From the NCBI GenBank assembly GCA_945887855.1, contig CAMCZP010000005.1:21510-85509 (forward strand): a DNA stretch of 64,000 nucleotides, in the 5' to 3' direction. The position numbers were made by a program, and so were the translations under genes. The notes below the pieces were generated by a model. The model saw only the letters and a list, made by a program, of their open reading frames with translations, was not told where the DNA came from and ran no database searches. The DNA is from Leptospira interrogans serovar Manilae. GTDB taxonomy: Bacteria; Spirochaetota; Leptospiria; Leptospirales; Leptospiraceae. Each line of letters opens with the position of its first letter. Position 1 is the stretch's first letter. Shown one piece after another: positions 49,496-59,084 of this stretch.

Positions 49496-50443
49496 TTATC
49501 TTTTTGAAATTGCCTTATCTATCCTGTTCAACAATGTTTGCATATTCTCATCTTCCCATGGTTTATGACAATATGCAATCACGATTTTCCTCTTTTCACA
49601 CTCTATAAAAAATGAGTAGAGATATTGCATATATTCTAAATTATTATTTATTTTTATATGGTATTTTAAAGTTTGATTAGATTCTGATCCTATGTAACCC
49701 GAATCTTCAGGATTGTCTATTTGAGTTATAGAATCAACCCATTCTACTTTGCAGTCAGGTGAATAATGTCTATACTTCGCTCCAGGACTAAGGAGTTTAG
49801 AATGACTCTTAGAATTATATGAAATTTCCGGGATATACGTTCGTATTGCTTCCATGGACATACCACCGGGTCTAAGAATTACTGGAGGCTCACTTGTCAA
49901 ATCAACCACAGTTGATTCTACTCCTATTTCTGTTGTTTCCCCTTTTAAAATACAATCTACCTTACCATAAAAGAATTCCTTTGCATATGAAAAATTTGTA
50001 ATTGAGGGCTTACCACTTATATTAGCAGAGGGTGCACTCACCGGTCCTGAAATTCTAAGCATTTTATTGGTTATGATTAAATTTGGAATTCTAACTCCAA
50101 TCGTATCTAAACCCGAGGAGAAAATATTTACTTTTTTCTTCAAAATAAAACTTATTGGACCGGGTGTCAAAAAACCTATTCTATCTCTATTCAAATTAGA
50201 AATATGTACTACATTTTCAATTGAATCTAAATCTGAAAAGTGAACAATAAATGGATTATCTTGTGGTCTATTTTTTATTTTATAAATTTTTTTACAAGAA
50301 TCAAAATTAAATGAAGATGCACCGATGCCATATACTGTTTCAGTGGGAAAGATAACTACACCGCCATCTCGTAGTATCTCTCCCGCTATTTCAGGATTTT
50401 CAGTTATTTCCGTTTTCAGGAGCGTCCCTAACTTCTTCATCAT
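49496..50443 (-). CDS. Threonylcarbamoyl-AMP synthase, Sua5 type
   Basis: About 315 residues. The YrdC domain shows GGVVIFPTETVYGIGASSFN, KIYKIKNRPQDNPFIVHF and GPVSAPSANISGKPS; the linker SPGAKYRHYSP and a C-terminal extension mark the Sua5 rather than TsaC type. It makes the intermediate for t6A37 of ANN-decoding tRNAs. The frame extends to 50494, but residues before MMKKLG overlap the GH18 gene without conservation, so 50443 is chosen. It overlaps the end of the GH18 gene by 44 bases. Confidence 0.9.
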   Translation of the reverse strand: MMKKLGTLLKTEITENPEIAGEILRDGGVVIFPTETVYGIGASSFNFDSCKKIYKIKNRPQDNPFIVHFSDLDSIENVVHISNLNRDRIGFLTPGPISFILKKKVNIFSSGLDTIGVRIPNLIITNKMLRISGPVSAPSANISGKPSITNFSYAKEFFYGKVDCILKGETTEIGVESTVVDLTSEPPVILRPGGMSMEAIRTYIPEISYNSKSHSKLLSPGAKYRHYSPDCKVEWVDSITQIDNPEDSGYIGSESNQTLKYHIKINNNLEYMQYLYSFFIECEKRKIVIAYCHKPWEDENMQTLLNRIDKAISKR

Positions 50444-51971
50444 TGAAAGGGATTTTCCCAGATTCATCCTTTGAGGATTTATCTTTTTTAGCAATTTTTT
50501 CTATAGGTTGTATTTCTATATTTTTTACAGGGGGTAATTTATTGGTAACCAGTAAACTCAAGTAATCATTGATTGATGGATCATTGTTTGATAATAATTG
50601 CCAAAAGGAAAAACCTGCTAGATCATACTTTCTCAGTAATGTCATTTTTTCTTCAAAGGCTTTTTTATTCATAAAAAATGCAACCCTATCACAACCTTCT
50701 GAATGATACCAAAGGCTTGGATCTTCATAAATTTTATTCTCATGAATATCAATAAATTTAGTTAAGTTTTTCCATGTCTTTGAATTTTTCTGTTCACTTA
50801 AAATCTTAGGTATGTTAGTGGGTTGGTAAAAAGAATGTTGATTACTTCTTATCTTTACCGCAGTATCCCAATACACAGCTTTTGCCCTTGTATTGCAGTT
50901 TAATGCCCAATCATAACCATAGGTTGGTATAGCCATATAAAGTTTTTCGGATGGTATGCGTTCTTTAGCATATTCAATTATTGATTTTAACCATACATTT
51001 GGAGCTTGCGGACCCGGTCCCGGATTTCTATACTTTCTTGGATGGAGTTCATATGCCATAATTTTAATCTTATCTGCATATTTACCCAGAAATGCATAGT
51101 CATGAGTCAATGGACCTCTCCAATTCTCTGCGAAGTCTTGGGTGATTGGTTTATTTAATCCGTTGCATTTTGTAACTTTGACTTGGCTCGCAGAAGTTTT
51201 TGGATGGAGAGCTACAGATAGAATCTTTTTTCTAGCTTTTAATTCTTTACTTAAGAGAATAATAAATTCTTCAAACTTTTCTTTTTTATTACATGTCATA
51301 CCTTCATAATCAATATCAATTCCATCGTAACCATATGTTTCTATCTCATTGATAATTTCATGAATATGTTTCTCTCTTATATCATTTCTTCCATTCATTC
51401 CAATATTTTCAGAAATTTTTTCTTTTGGATTTTCCCATCTAAAAATAGTAGGAATGATTAAAACATCAGGATTGAGTCTTCGCATTTCTTCTACTCTTTC
51501 CTTTCTACTTGTTTTACTCCACATACTTATCAATTCACCCGTATTTACCATGCCTCCTTTCATTGTATAAATAAAAGGATGGACTTCATGGTAGTACTTA
51601 ATATTTTTTATCATCGCACTATAATCAGAAAACCATGTGGATGCTTTAAATTTACTATTTTTATCCAGGATTGATTTAATTGGTTCTTCTGAAGGTAGGT
51701 TCGAAGGCTGAGGATTCTGTTCTCCAGATTGATTTGATTCTATGGTTTGTGGTACAGACTCTTCATTGGATACCTTTTGTTCCGGTGTTCTTTCAGGTTC
51801 TTTGGATGTGCTGTTTTCCAAGGGAAGTAATTTATTTGCAGGTTCAATATCTCCATGAAAGTTTCCTGAAATCAATTGGAATCCAGTTAGAAATAAGATT
51901 CCTGATACTATGGATGCTCCCGCTACAATTTTAATTTTATATTTTGATTCTTTTGACAATTTGGACTCCAT
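50400..51971 (-). CDS. Membrane-anchored glycoside hydrolase family 18 protein
   Basis: A 523-residue protein. A membrane helix near residue 15-35 (IVAGASIVSGILFLTGFQLI) anchors it; ~40-95 is a Pro/Ser/Glu linker; ~100-480 is a GH18 TIM barrel with the catalytic YDGIDIDYEGM (DxxDxDxE) and KIMAYELHPRKY. SleL/YaaH-type GH18 enzymes cut GlcNAc linkages in peptidoglycan or chitin. It follows gspN by a TAATG overlap, so it is cotranscribed with type II secretion genes. It has no cleavable signal peptide, so secretion by that system is not shown. Confidence 0.82.
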   Translation of the reverse strand: MESKLSKESKYKIKIVAGASIVSGILFLTGFQLISGNFHGDIEPANKLLPLENSTSKEPERTPEQKVSNEESVPQTIESNQSGEQNPQPSNLPSEEPIKSILDKNSKFKASTWFSDYSAMIKNIKYYHEVHPFIYTMKGGMVNTGELISMWSKTSRKERVEEMRRLNPDVLIIPTIFRWENPKEKISENIGMNGRNDIREKHIHEIINEIETYGYDGIDIDYEGMTCNKKEKFEEFIILLSKELKARKKILSVALHPKTSASQVKVTKCNGLNKPITQDFAENWRGPLTHDYAFLGKYADKIKIMAYELHPRKYRNPGPGPQAPNVWLKSIIEYAKERIPSEKLYMAIPTYGYDWALNCNTRAKAVYWDTAVKIRSNQHSFYQPTNIPKILSEQKNSKTWKNLTKFIDIHENKIYEDPSLWYHSEGCDRVAFFMNKKAFEEKMTLLRKYDLAGFSFWQLLSNNDPSINDYLSLLVTNKLPPVKNIEIQPIEKIAKKDKSSKDESGKIPFNDEEVRDAPENGNN

Positions 51972-52900
51972 TAAGGGGGGGTTCCAGGAAGATTATTTGG
52001 TTGTTGATCCGATCCTGGTAAGTTCATATTTATATTTAATATTGGTGAAGAAATTGTTCCCTGCAAGGGTATGCATGGATCCTTTCCATCTTTTGCCATC
52101 AAGGTTAGCATGTCAGAAATATCTTGCCTTTCAGATATAAATTCCTTAGATAATTTTGGACAAATTTCCATGTCTAATCTTGAGTTTTTAAAGTTTGGAG
52201 ATAAATCTAATCTACCTTTGAGTTGTATTTTCGCTATTGAGAGATCTACTATAGCTTTTTCAAAACTAATTCTTGATCCATTTTTTTTCATATTGAGTGT
52301 GATAGATTTGATAGAAGTTCCCGAAAGATCTCCAAGAACAGGAAAAGATGATATTCTTGTGATTTTACCAGCTCCAGAATTTATAGAAATACTCCCATTA
52401 AAGGTAGGAGTCTCCCGCTCTGATTGGACCAAATTGATATCAGATTGAATAGATTTTGATGAGATGAAAAGTTCATCAGTCTCTATTGAAAATGCATATA
52501 TTTCAGAATTTGATACAATATTCCCATTATAAAATTCAGATAAATTTAAAGAAAATTGAACTTCCTCAGATTTTAACTCTATATTATCTTTTGTAACCAC
52601 ATATAAGGAATCGACAGATTTCGTTCCGAGAATAGGAAAATTCAATTTTTTAAAATCTATAATAAATCCACTATTTTGGGTATTTCTAGTGATATAGTAA
52701 TGTAAAATTTCTTCGACAGGGAAAAGTGAAAATATAAATAAAAAAAGTCCAATAAATCCAGAAAGGGAAAGTAGAATAATTTGTTTTATAGAGAGTGATT
52801 TATCGTGTTCCTCAAAATCTTCTTCTAGTATCTCCTCTTCAGGGAGCTCTTCAGTAGAATCTTCTGGGGTTAATTGTTTAGGATTTTCTATTTCAGCCAT
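51971..52900 (-). CDS. gspN: Type II secretion system protein GspN
   Basis: A 309-residue bitopic protein. A ~38-residue acidic cytoplasmic tail precedes a helix (LSLSGFIGLFLFIFSLFPVE) and an extracytoplasmic beta-rich part (VQFSLNLSEFYNGNIV, FNGSISINSGAGKI, AKIQLKGRLDLSPNF, LQGTISSPILNINMNLP), which matches the GspN layout of deltaproteobacterial and leptospiral systems. AGGAAAG precedes the ATG by four bases. It overlaps gspM by eight bases. A seven-G run lies at its 3' end. Confidence 0.75.
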   Translation of the reverse strand: MAEIENPKQLTPEDSTEELPEEEILEEDFEEHDKSLSIKQIILLSLSGFIGLFLFIFSLFPVEEILHYYITRNTQNSGFIIDFKKLNFPILGTKSVDSLYVVTKDNIELKSEEVQFSLNLSEFYNGNIVSNSEIYAFSIETDELFISSKSIQSDINLVQSERETPTFNGSISINSGAGKITRISSFPVLGDLSGTSIKSITLNMKKNGSRISFEKAIVDLSIAKIQLKGRLDLSPNFKNSRLDMEICPKLSKEFISERQDISDMLTLMAKDGKDPCIPLQGTISSPILNINMNLPGSDQQPNNLPGTPP

Positions 52901-53417
52901 TTTTCTTTCCTAATTTGCTATAAGAGGATAACTTTAAATTTACATCGTAAACTTCTTTTCCTGCAATAGGTTTTCTAAAGCTAATATAATCAATTTTACT
53001 ATTGATTTGTTTATTCATCTCAATATCATAGATGAGCTTTAAAATATCTTGGAGAGGAACAGATCGGAATGTAATATCTATTGTAGTTCTATTATAATTT
53101 TTTAATATCATAGAATTCGTATCCTTCATTGTTTGAACTCTATCTTTTAGAGAATACCGTAGCATGATCTGATCTAATTTTGAATAAATATCACTAATTT
53201 TTTCTTCATCTCCTGACTTAAGAGATCTATAATAATTATAATCTTGTATTGCTTTGTCTAATGCTGTAAAATTACTCCTAGTCTCTATTACCTGTTGGCT
53301 CAATTCAACTCTATAGTTGTAGAGATTGGTAACTATATTTAAAAATAAAAGAAAAAGTAATACACCTATTCCACCAAATATGAGTAATCTTTCCCTATCA
53401 TCCAATTTACTCAGCAT
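52893..53417 (-). CDS. gspM: Type II secretion inner-membrane platform protein GspM-like
   Basis: About 174 residues: a short cytoplasmic end, one membrane helix (LLIFGGIGVLLFLLFLNIVT) and a periplasmic coiled coil plus ferredoxin-like domain, the GspM/PilO topology. ATG at 53417 has a perfect AAAGGAG (53430-53424) six bases upstream, inside gspL, so it is preferred over ATG at 53453. Adjacent gspL supports the call, since L and M form a complex. Confidence 0.8.
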   Translation of the reverse strand: MLSKLDDRERLLIFGGIGVLLFLLFLNIVTNLYNYRVELSQQVIETRSNFTALDKAIQDYNYYRSLKSGDEEKISDIYSKLDQIMLRYSLKDRVQTMKDTNSMILKNYNRTTIDITFRSVPLQDILKLIYDIEMNKQINSKIDYISFRKPIAGKEVYDVNLKLSSYSKLGKKNG

Positions 53418-55059
53418 TTGAGTCTCCTTTGGATTCTTTTGATTGTTTTTCACTTCCGCTTACAAGTTCGAGTTTTATTTTAAAACTTACTCTCAACTTT
53501 GCAACACCCTGTATCAAGCGTTTGTTTTGAACTTCTAGATTCTTAAAAATTTTACTCTTTTCTAATGAAGATTGCACAATACCTAAATCACTGAATTCAT
53601 CAACCTTCCCATAGATATGAATCTCGTTTCCGTCATATGTAAATTGCTCCAATACAAAGTTTAATTCTTCTTTTGGTGGAAATAAATTTGTGATTTCAAA
53701 AATAATATCTAATATACTTTCCTTGCTTAAAAATAATCTTACAATTTCTGATTTTTTTTGCTCTTTTTTTACTTCTGCCAATGCTTCTGCCATTACATCA
53801 TCTTCTTCAGTTATTGTTCTTCCAAATCCCTGGCTAAACTTATCTCTGAGCATTAGTTCTTGTGTTTGGATTTTTTTCTTATCATTTAAAATACTAACTA
53901 AAAATACAGAAATGAGGATGGTAAATGAGAGAAATAATAATATAATATGTGCTTTAAAATTAGAAAATTTTATTAAATTTTTATTTAATCGTTTTGAAAA
54001 TTCTTCTGTTAAAAAATTAACTTGCTCTTGTTTTCTTTGTCTATAGTGATACCCCATAGATATACAATTGATATACATTTCTTGTTCTACATCTAAAAAA
54101 TCATATCTTTTGTAATTAAAACCTGTAAGATCAAAGAGAATTTTTTCGGTATCCTTAAAGAGTGATGCTCCTCCAGATATATAAATAGTATGGGGTCTCT
54201 CAGCAGCTCGAATTGTATGGATACTTTTTAGTACTTCGTTTGCGATTTCTTTGATGGAGTCCCTAACCATGGAGAGAATTTCTGTAACATTTTCTATGGA
54301 GAGAAAATACCTTTTTCTAAAATTTTCCAATTCCAATTGATCGGGATCATAAATACTAAATGTGATTGAATGTTTTAAATCTTCTGCTTCTTCGGAGCCC
54401 ATTCTAAGCAATTTTCTAATTTTTTCTGTTATAAAGTCACCACCCCCAGCAAAAAATCGGGAGTGTATCAATCTACCTTTTTCTAATAAATTAAAAATAC
54501 TTACTTTTCCACCGATATCCAATTGTGCATAATGAGTGTCATTGATTGTTCTGCCATAAAAATATTTTCCATTTGCACCCAATGTAATTGGATCAGTACT
54601 CATACACTTCAGAGAAATATCCGGTCTAGAAAATGGAACTGCTGCTTTCTCAATATCAGTGTTGTGAGAGGAGAATGTAATTACCCTTGTAGCCTCCGCT
54701 TCCATTCTGCTTATACTTCCCTGAACAACCATGTCCTCAATAGGAAATGGCACAACGTTCTCAACCTCAAAGGGTATCACTTCTCTAACAGCTTTTTCAT
54801 TTCCAAGTGGTACTACAATATCGCGAATAAAGATTTTATCTAATGGTAAGTTGATAATAAATGTTGTTTCTTCGGGAAAAAAGCTCTGTATAAATCTTAC
54901 AATGTTGTATTCATATTCATCTCCTTCATCTGACTGGAAACGAACTAATTTTAGTGATTCTGAACGGAGAATTGTTACACTACCCAAAATCTCTTTATGT
55001 AAGACACCTTTGATGTATGAAGTGCCATAGTCTATTGCAAGATACTGTTCGTAGACCAT
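53407..55059 (-). CDS. gspL: Type II secretion protein GspL / PilM-like
   Basis: A 550-residue protein. Residues 1-~330 form an actin-like cytoplasmic domain (YLAIDYGTSYIKGVLH, TIYISGGASLFKDTEKILF), followed by a membrane helix (AHIILLFLSFTILISVFLVS, ~355-375) and a periplasmic domain with coiled coil. In the secretion platform GspL recruits the GspE ATPase and binds GspM. The gene begins one base before the gspK stop region, tightly packed. Confidence 0.85.
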   Translation of the reverse strand: MVYEQYLAIDYGTSYIKGVLHKEILGSVTILRSESLKLVRFQSDEGDEYEYNIVRFIQSFFPEETTFIINLPLDKIFIRDIVVPLGNEKAVREVIPFEVENVVPFPIEDMVVQGSISRMEAEATRVITFSSHNTDIEKAAVPFSRPDISLKCMSTDPITLGANGKYFYGRTINDTHYAQLDIGGKVSIFNLLEKGRLIHSRFFAGGGDFITEKIRKLLRMGSEEAEDLKHSITFSIYDPDQLELENFRKRYFLSIENVTEILSMVRDSIKEIANEVLKSIHTIRAAERPHTIYISGGASLFKDTEKILFDLTGFNYKRYDFLDVEQEMYINCISMGYHYRQRKQEQVNFLTEEFSKRLNKNLIKFSNFKAHIILLFLSFTILISVFLVSILNDKKKIQTQELMLRDKFSQGFGRTITEEDDVMAEALAEVKKEQKKSEIVRLFLSKESILDIIFEITNLFPPKEELNFVLEQFTYDGNEIHIYGKVDEFSDLGIVQSSLEKSKIFKNLEVQNKRLIQGVAKLRVSFKIKLELVSGSEKQSKESKGDSNAE

Positions 55060-56139
55060 TTAATCCTCAGCATAAAAAAGAATTTGATCATTTGGTAGAT
55101 CAAAAAGACAAGTGACCCTTCGAGTTGCTTTTCCAAACTTCCCAACTCCAACAATTTTATATATCTCTCCTTTTGTTTTCACCCTTCCCCCCGAGACAGC
55201 GGTTCCATCTCCAGCAAGCTCATTGTAGAGGGTAAAACCACTAGCAGTCTTCGTTTGAAATTCGGCAAATTTTTCTATATCTTTCAATTCTTTAATATAT
55301 CCACCCTTTTCTAATTTAAACTTCAACAATTTCATGGCAGCCTGTTTGGTCATAAACTCTGAGAGAGACATGATAACATGGTATGGGGCAGCGTTGATAT
55401 TGATCCGATCATCGCTGGTGTCTCTATAAGGTAAGTATGCAGTAATATTATTTGATAGCACAAAATCCAAATCTGTAACAAGTAGTTTTTCTTCTTCAGA
55501 AAGAAAATCCTTAGAATTATTTTTGTCAAAGTCTTGGGGTTTGAGTGACTCATAAACTAATTTTCTAGTATAACCCTTAATTGAAGTCAATTCAGAAAGA
55601 TTATATAGGGGGCCATTTTTAATTTTTCTGGGGGGTTTTAATCCACTGTAGTAATATATTTCTGCACCATTTCCTATCTCTTCTGAATTTTCATCAATCC
55701 AATCCATAATAGGAAATATTTTTTCCCTTGGAATTGCCAATTGTTCATATAATTTTTGCATCATTTCTTGGACTCTTAAATTTGGTTGTTGGTCATAGGC
55801 TCTTATCAGATAGTTTATATTGATCTTTCCATCTTCGGGAGAAATTTTATAAAAAATAGTCCCATTTCCCAAAGGTACAGGGGGAGGATTAAAAGCTATC
55901 CCCGATTGGTACAATACCTCTTCAGGAATTTTTTTAAGTGCTCCCAAGCCACCCTGCATGCCTGCCCTTGCCAAAAGGAATGCCTTGAAACCTTGGGCAT
56001 TAGTTCTCGCAATTTCATACTCGGTAGCCATTTCTTTAAAGTAGGTAGTGGAAGTAAAAAAAGAAGCAGAGCCAATGCTCACAACTAGCATTATGATGAT
56101 CATTCCTTTTTTAGTTACTAAATTTCTATTTGTTTTCAT
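55060..56139 (-). CDS. gspK: Type II secretion minor pseudopilin GspK
   Basis: A 359-residue protein. A class III signal KKG before MIIIMLVVSIGSASFFTS fits prepilin peptidase cleavage; glutamate at +5 is lacking, as is usual for GspK. The large periplasmic domain has DWIDENSEE and ININAAPYHVIMSL, with the SAM-like insert typical of GspK. It caps the pseudopilus with GspI and GspJ. It overlaps gspJ by four bases. Confidence 0.9.
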   Translation of the reverse strand: MKTNRNLVTKKGMIIIMLVVSIGSASFFTSTTYFKEMATEYEIARTNAQGFKAFLLARAGMQGGLGALKKIPEEVLYQSGIAFNPPPVPLGNGTIFYKISPEDGKININYLIRAYDQQPNLRVQEMMQKLYEQLAIPREKIFPIMDWIDENSEEIGNGAEIYYYSGLKPPRKIKNGPLYNLSELTSIKGYTRKLVYESLKPQDFDKNNSKDFLSEEEKLLVTDLDFVLSNNITAYLPYRDTSDDRININAAPYHVIMSLSEFMTKQAAMKLLKFKLEKGGYIKELKDIEKFAEFQTKTASGFTLYNELAGDGTAVSGGRVKTKGEIYKIVGVGKFGKATRRVTCLFDLPNDQILFYAED

Positions 56140-56852
56140 TTAAAAAATATCCCCGGATATGCTAAGGACTCATACTTCATTTCAGTATCACCTACTAAAG
56201 CGATTAGTTCTATTCTAATTAGTTTAGGAACTTTTTTTATATCTTTTGTGTCCCAATCATCCTGCCACTTGTCTCCCCTTTGAGAATATTTTAATTGAAA
56301 ACTAGTGACATGATCGAGTAGTATATGTTCTATGCCTCCATTGAATGGATCTTTGTCTACCATCTCATCTTCTCTACGTATCAAATTAAATTCGTCAGGA
56401 GAATTTTGCATTGGTTTTAAGAAAAAAGTAACTTCTCTGATTGCAGGGGATCCTATTTCTTCCGCGTTGGGATGATTTGCAGCAAAGGTTACCATATCCC
56501 GTCTTGCATTTTGAACCCCATCTGTTTTTCCAACAAAAACAAGATTTCTGTGACCATCCACATAATAGGTTTGGGAGAGTGTGGATCTTATGTTTTCAAT
56601 TGCAAAGAAAATATCCTGTCTAGATGTTCCACCTTTCGGAGTTGTACTACGAGATATTTTTAAAGAAGTATAATAAGTAGAGAAAATTCCTGTGAAAATT
56701 ACTCCTAAGAGTGCCACTACTATTGATAATTCAATGAGAGTGAGGCCTTTTCTTAAAAAATAAAAAGATGATTTTTTTAAATATGAAGATAGGTAATTTT
56801 TAAAATATTTTTTTATAAAAAAAAAAGAATTTGAAGCTTTTTCACTTCTCAT
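56136..56852 (-). CDS. gspJ: Type II secretion minor pseudopilin GspJ-like, long leader
   Basis: A 238-residue prepilin. The methylation motif RKGLTLIELSIVVALLGVIF places the cleavage after G36, giving a leader of 36 residues that is rich in Lys, Phe and Ser, far longer than the usual 6-20. No internal ATG, GTG or TTG would shorten it. AIENIRSTLSQTYYV and the C-terminal LIRIELIALVGDT match GspJ. It follows the upstream gene by two bases. Confidence 0.82.
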   Translation of the reverse strand: MRSEKASNSFFFIKKYFKNYLSSYLKKSSFYFLRKGLTLIELSIVVALLGVIFTGIFSTYYTSLKISRSTTPKGGTSRQDIFFAIENIRSTLSQTYYVDGHRNLVFVGKTDGVQNARRDMVTFAANHPNAEEIGSPAIREVTFFLKPMQNSPDEFNLIRREDEMVDKDPFNGGIEHILLDHVTSFQLKYSQRGDKWQDDWDTKDIKKVPKLIRIELIALVGDTEMKYESLAYPGIFFK

Positions 56853-56854
56853 AT

Positions 56855-57313
56855 CTATTTTAAAACTTCATCTAATGCGGTAGATTCAAAAGAAATAAAT
56901 TGATAAACTAATTTATTTTTTGGACTTTTTTTATTTTCTTCGGAGACTTCTTGATTACTTACAAAAATTGGAGGCAGAAATGATTTTTTTTCATTTTCAT
57001 TATAATATAAAATTATACCTATCATTTTTCCTTTAATTCGATATGCTTGTCCTACAAAAAGTCCTACTGTTTTTATTTCAGCTTCTCTATCTAGGTAATC
57101 TCTTCTATATTTGAATAATATTTCAGTGCCATCTAAATCATAAAATATAATATAATCAGATTCTTTATTTTTAAAAAATAATTTCCATTCTTCAGGATAT
57201 GTTCCTTCTTTTTTATATTCTAAGATTCTTTTTTCTTTATAACTTATATCTTTCTCATATTTTTGTGGGAAAAGTTGTGAAGTTAAGAGAAAAAAAATAA
57301 ATAGATTTTTCAT
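56855..57313 (-). CDS. Hypothetical secreted protein
   Basis: A 152-residue protein with a short signal sequence (MKNLFIFFLLTSQLFPQ) and a basic, tyrosine-rich mature part. DYIIFYDLDGTEILFKYRRD and VGLFVGQAYRIKGKMIGIIL look like beta strands of a small barrel. No family recognised. It lies between the HEAT-repeat gene (four-base overlap) and gspJ in the same transcript, so a role in secretion is possible but inferred. Confidence 0.6.
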   Translation of the reverse strand: MKNLFIFFLLTSQLFPQKYEKDISYKEKRILEYKKEGTYPEEWKLFFKNKESDYIIFYDLDGTEILFKYRRDYLDREAEIKTVGLFVGQAYRIKGKMIGIILYYNENEKKSFLPPIFVSNQEVSEENKKSPKNKLVYQFISFESTALDEVLK

Positions 57314-58500
57314 TTTTTAGGATCATTTGGAAAAACTGGTTCTTTTTTCTCAATGGATGTAGATTTCTTTTTTAATTCTTCTAATGCTTTCTTTGCCACT
57401 TCTTGGACTTTTTTACTCGGATCCCTCTGTGCTTTGTATTCTAATAACTCTACAACTTCTATATTGTTCTCAATTTCTCCAAGTTGTTTGATGGCTCGCA
57501 ATCTAACATTTGGATCATCATCTTTTGCATAACTAACTAAATCTTTTAGTATTTCAGTATCACCCAGAATAACTAGTGCTGCAATGCAATGGATTTTGAG
57601 ATTTGAAAGCCTTTTTGTTTCTAATTTACTTTTTGTTTCGTTTATTTTATCCAGCACTGACTTAATTTTAGGGATAGATTTGCTGGCATTCATTTTACCG
57701 AGTGCATGAACAGCATACGCTCTAGTGGTAGGTTCTTCATTTTCATCGATCAGGGCATCAAGGAGTGCTGATTCTGCCCTCGGATCTTTGACCTTCCCAA
57801 AGTACAATGCAATTGCCGACCTAGTGTTTGTGTGGGTACTTTTTTCTTTAAACTTTTCTTCTAAAAATTCTGCGGCTTGTTTTCCTGATTTGAGTTCACT
57901 CAGGGCTGTGATGGCACTTCCGGTAACCGCTTGATTTTTGGAAAAATCCTGATTCTTTATAAAAGTCAACAGCTCAGGACCTGCCTCTTCAAGTTTTAAT
58001 CTCTGGATTGCCATGATGGCAGCTTCTCTCACATCATCATTTTTATCAGTGAGGGTGGATATTATACTACTTGGCTCCTTGTTAAATTCTACCTCGGCGA
58101 GAGTTCGCAAACAGAAAATCTTTACTCCCATATCACTTTCCGTGCTTAAGATATGAGAAATTTCTTTGAAGAGTTCCTCAGCATGCTCCCTGGGAAAGTG
58201 AACAACTTCACGCATTGCTTCCTTTCTTTCCCGATTGCTTCCATATTTTAGGATTTTTTCAATGATTTCCTTTTTTTTGAGTATTTGGTCTCCACTCAAT
58301 CCCTGAGGGGTTTGTTTTTTCTTTTTTCTGGAAGAATCAGCTTCTTTGGAGTTAGATTCAACTTCTCGAATAAATTCTGAAGAATCGGATTCTCCTTCCG
58401 TAGGAGTTGTAACTGCAACTCCTGATTTTTCAACGGAATATAAAACCAGAAAGGGGTTTACCAAGAAAAGGATGGATAGAGATATAATATAAGTTTTCAT
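57310..58500 (-). CDS. Secreted HEAT-repeat protein
   Basis: About 396 residues. The signal peptide is MKTYIISLSILFLVNPFLVL, then a Ser/Lys-rich linker to ~75 and about seven HEAT/PBS-lyase-type helical pairs, for example DKNDDVREAAIMAIQRLKLE, DPRAESALLDALIDENEEPT, TRAYAVHALGKM, DDPNVRLRAIKQLGEI and DPSKKVQEVAKKALEEL. It is probably a protein-binding solenoid in the periplasm. A longer frame reaches 58689, but that part overlaps the response regulator; the start at 58500 puts the signal peptide first. Confidence 0.8.
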   Translation of the reverse strand: MKTYIISLSILFLVNPFLVLYSVEKSGVAVTTPTEGESDSSEFIREVESNSKEADSSRKKKKQTPQGLSGDQILKKKEIIEKILKYGSNRERKEAMREVVHFPREHAEELFKEISHILSTESDMGVKIFCLRTLAEVEFNKEPSSIISTLTDKNDDVREAAIMAIQRLKLEEAGPELLTFIKNQDFSKNQAVTGSAITALSELKSGKQAAEFLEEKFKEKSTHTNTRSAIALYFGKVKDPRAESALLDALIDENEEPTTRAYAVHALGKMNASKSIPKIKSVLDKINETKSKLETKRLSNLKIHCIAALVILGDTEILKDLVSYAKDDDPNVRLRAIKQLGEIENNIEVVELLEYKAQRDPSKKVQEVAKKALEELKKKSTSIEKKEPVFPNDPKK

Positions 58501-58504
58501 AAGT

Positions 58505-58987
58505 TTACTTTTGGAGCGCCCTGTTTTCTTTTTCCAATTCCAAAATTCTCTTATTGAGATCATTGAGCAATCGTTGGTTTTCCAGATTTTGTCTAAATTT
58601 ATTGAAAAGTTCTTGGATGTCCCGACTGAGAGTATCGATATTCCAAGGTTTTTCCACATAGCGGTTGAGTCCCCCATAGTTAATTGCACGGATCGCAGAA
58701 TCCAAACCGGCCTGGCCTGTAAGTAATATCTTGATTGTATCGGGTAGTCTTTTGTGAATTTCTTCCAAGAACTTATCTCCCTTCATTCCGGGCATTACTT
58801 GGTCTGAAATGATTACTTCGATGACTTCCCCACTTTCCTGGATGTCATCTATGAGACTGAGAGCAACCTCTGCACTGTCTGCAATTTCAATATAGTGTGT
58901 CGAGTGAAATCTTTCCCGTAACTGCTCTTGGAGAGTTTCTAGAACAGTTACATCATCATCTACACAGATCATATATCCCTTATTCAT
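58505..58987 (-). CDS. Response regulator with C-terminal coiled coil
   Basis: A 160-residue protein: a receiver domain ([12 protein letters not shown], phospho-acceptor aspartate in [15 protein letters not shown], threonine in LLTGQAG, lysine in RYVEKPWN) and then ~35 residues of coiled coil ([20 protein letters not shown]). The [10 protein letters not shown] and EKPW forms resemble RpfG-type receivers. There is no output domain, so it may act by protein contact. No histidine kinase gene is nearby. It leads the HEAT-gsp transcript. Confidence 0.88.
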   Translation of the reverse strand: MNKGYMICVDDDVTVLETLQEQLRERFHSTHYIEIADSAEVALSLIDDIQESGEVIEVIISDQVMPGMKGDKFLEEIHKRLPDTIKILLTGQAGLDSAIRAINYGGLNRYVEKPWNIDTLSRDIQELFNKFRQNLENQRLLNDLNKRILELEKENRALQK

Positions 58988-59084
58988 TCCTTTTCCCTGC
59001 CAATGTTACTATATTAAAGCTACTCATTTAGTCAAACAAATGGGTGTTTGAACTTTTGGAGCGGATAGAAGTGAAATGGGTAAA

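Noticed and set aside
51975..51981. Seven-G run at the end of gspN as a phase-variable tract
   Set aside because: It is short, lies in the last codons and would only alter the tail; no evidence of length variation.
58501..58689. N-terminal extension of the HEAT protein to 58689
   Set aside because: It overlaps the response regulator in another frame and would bury the signal peptide at position 64.
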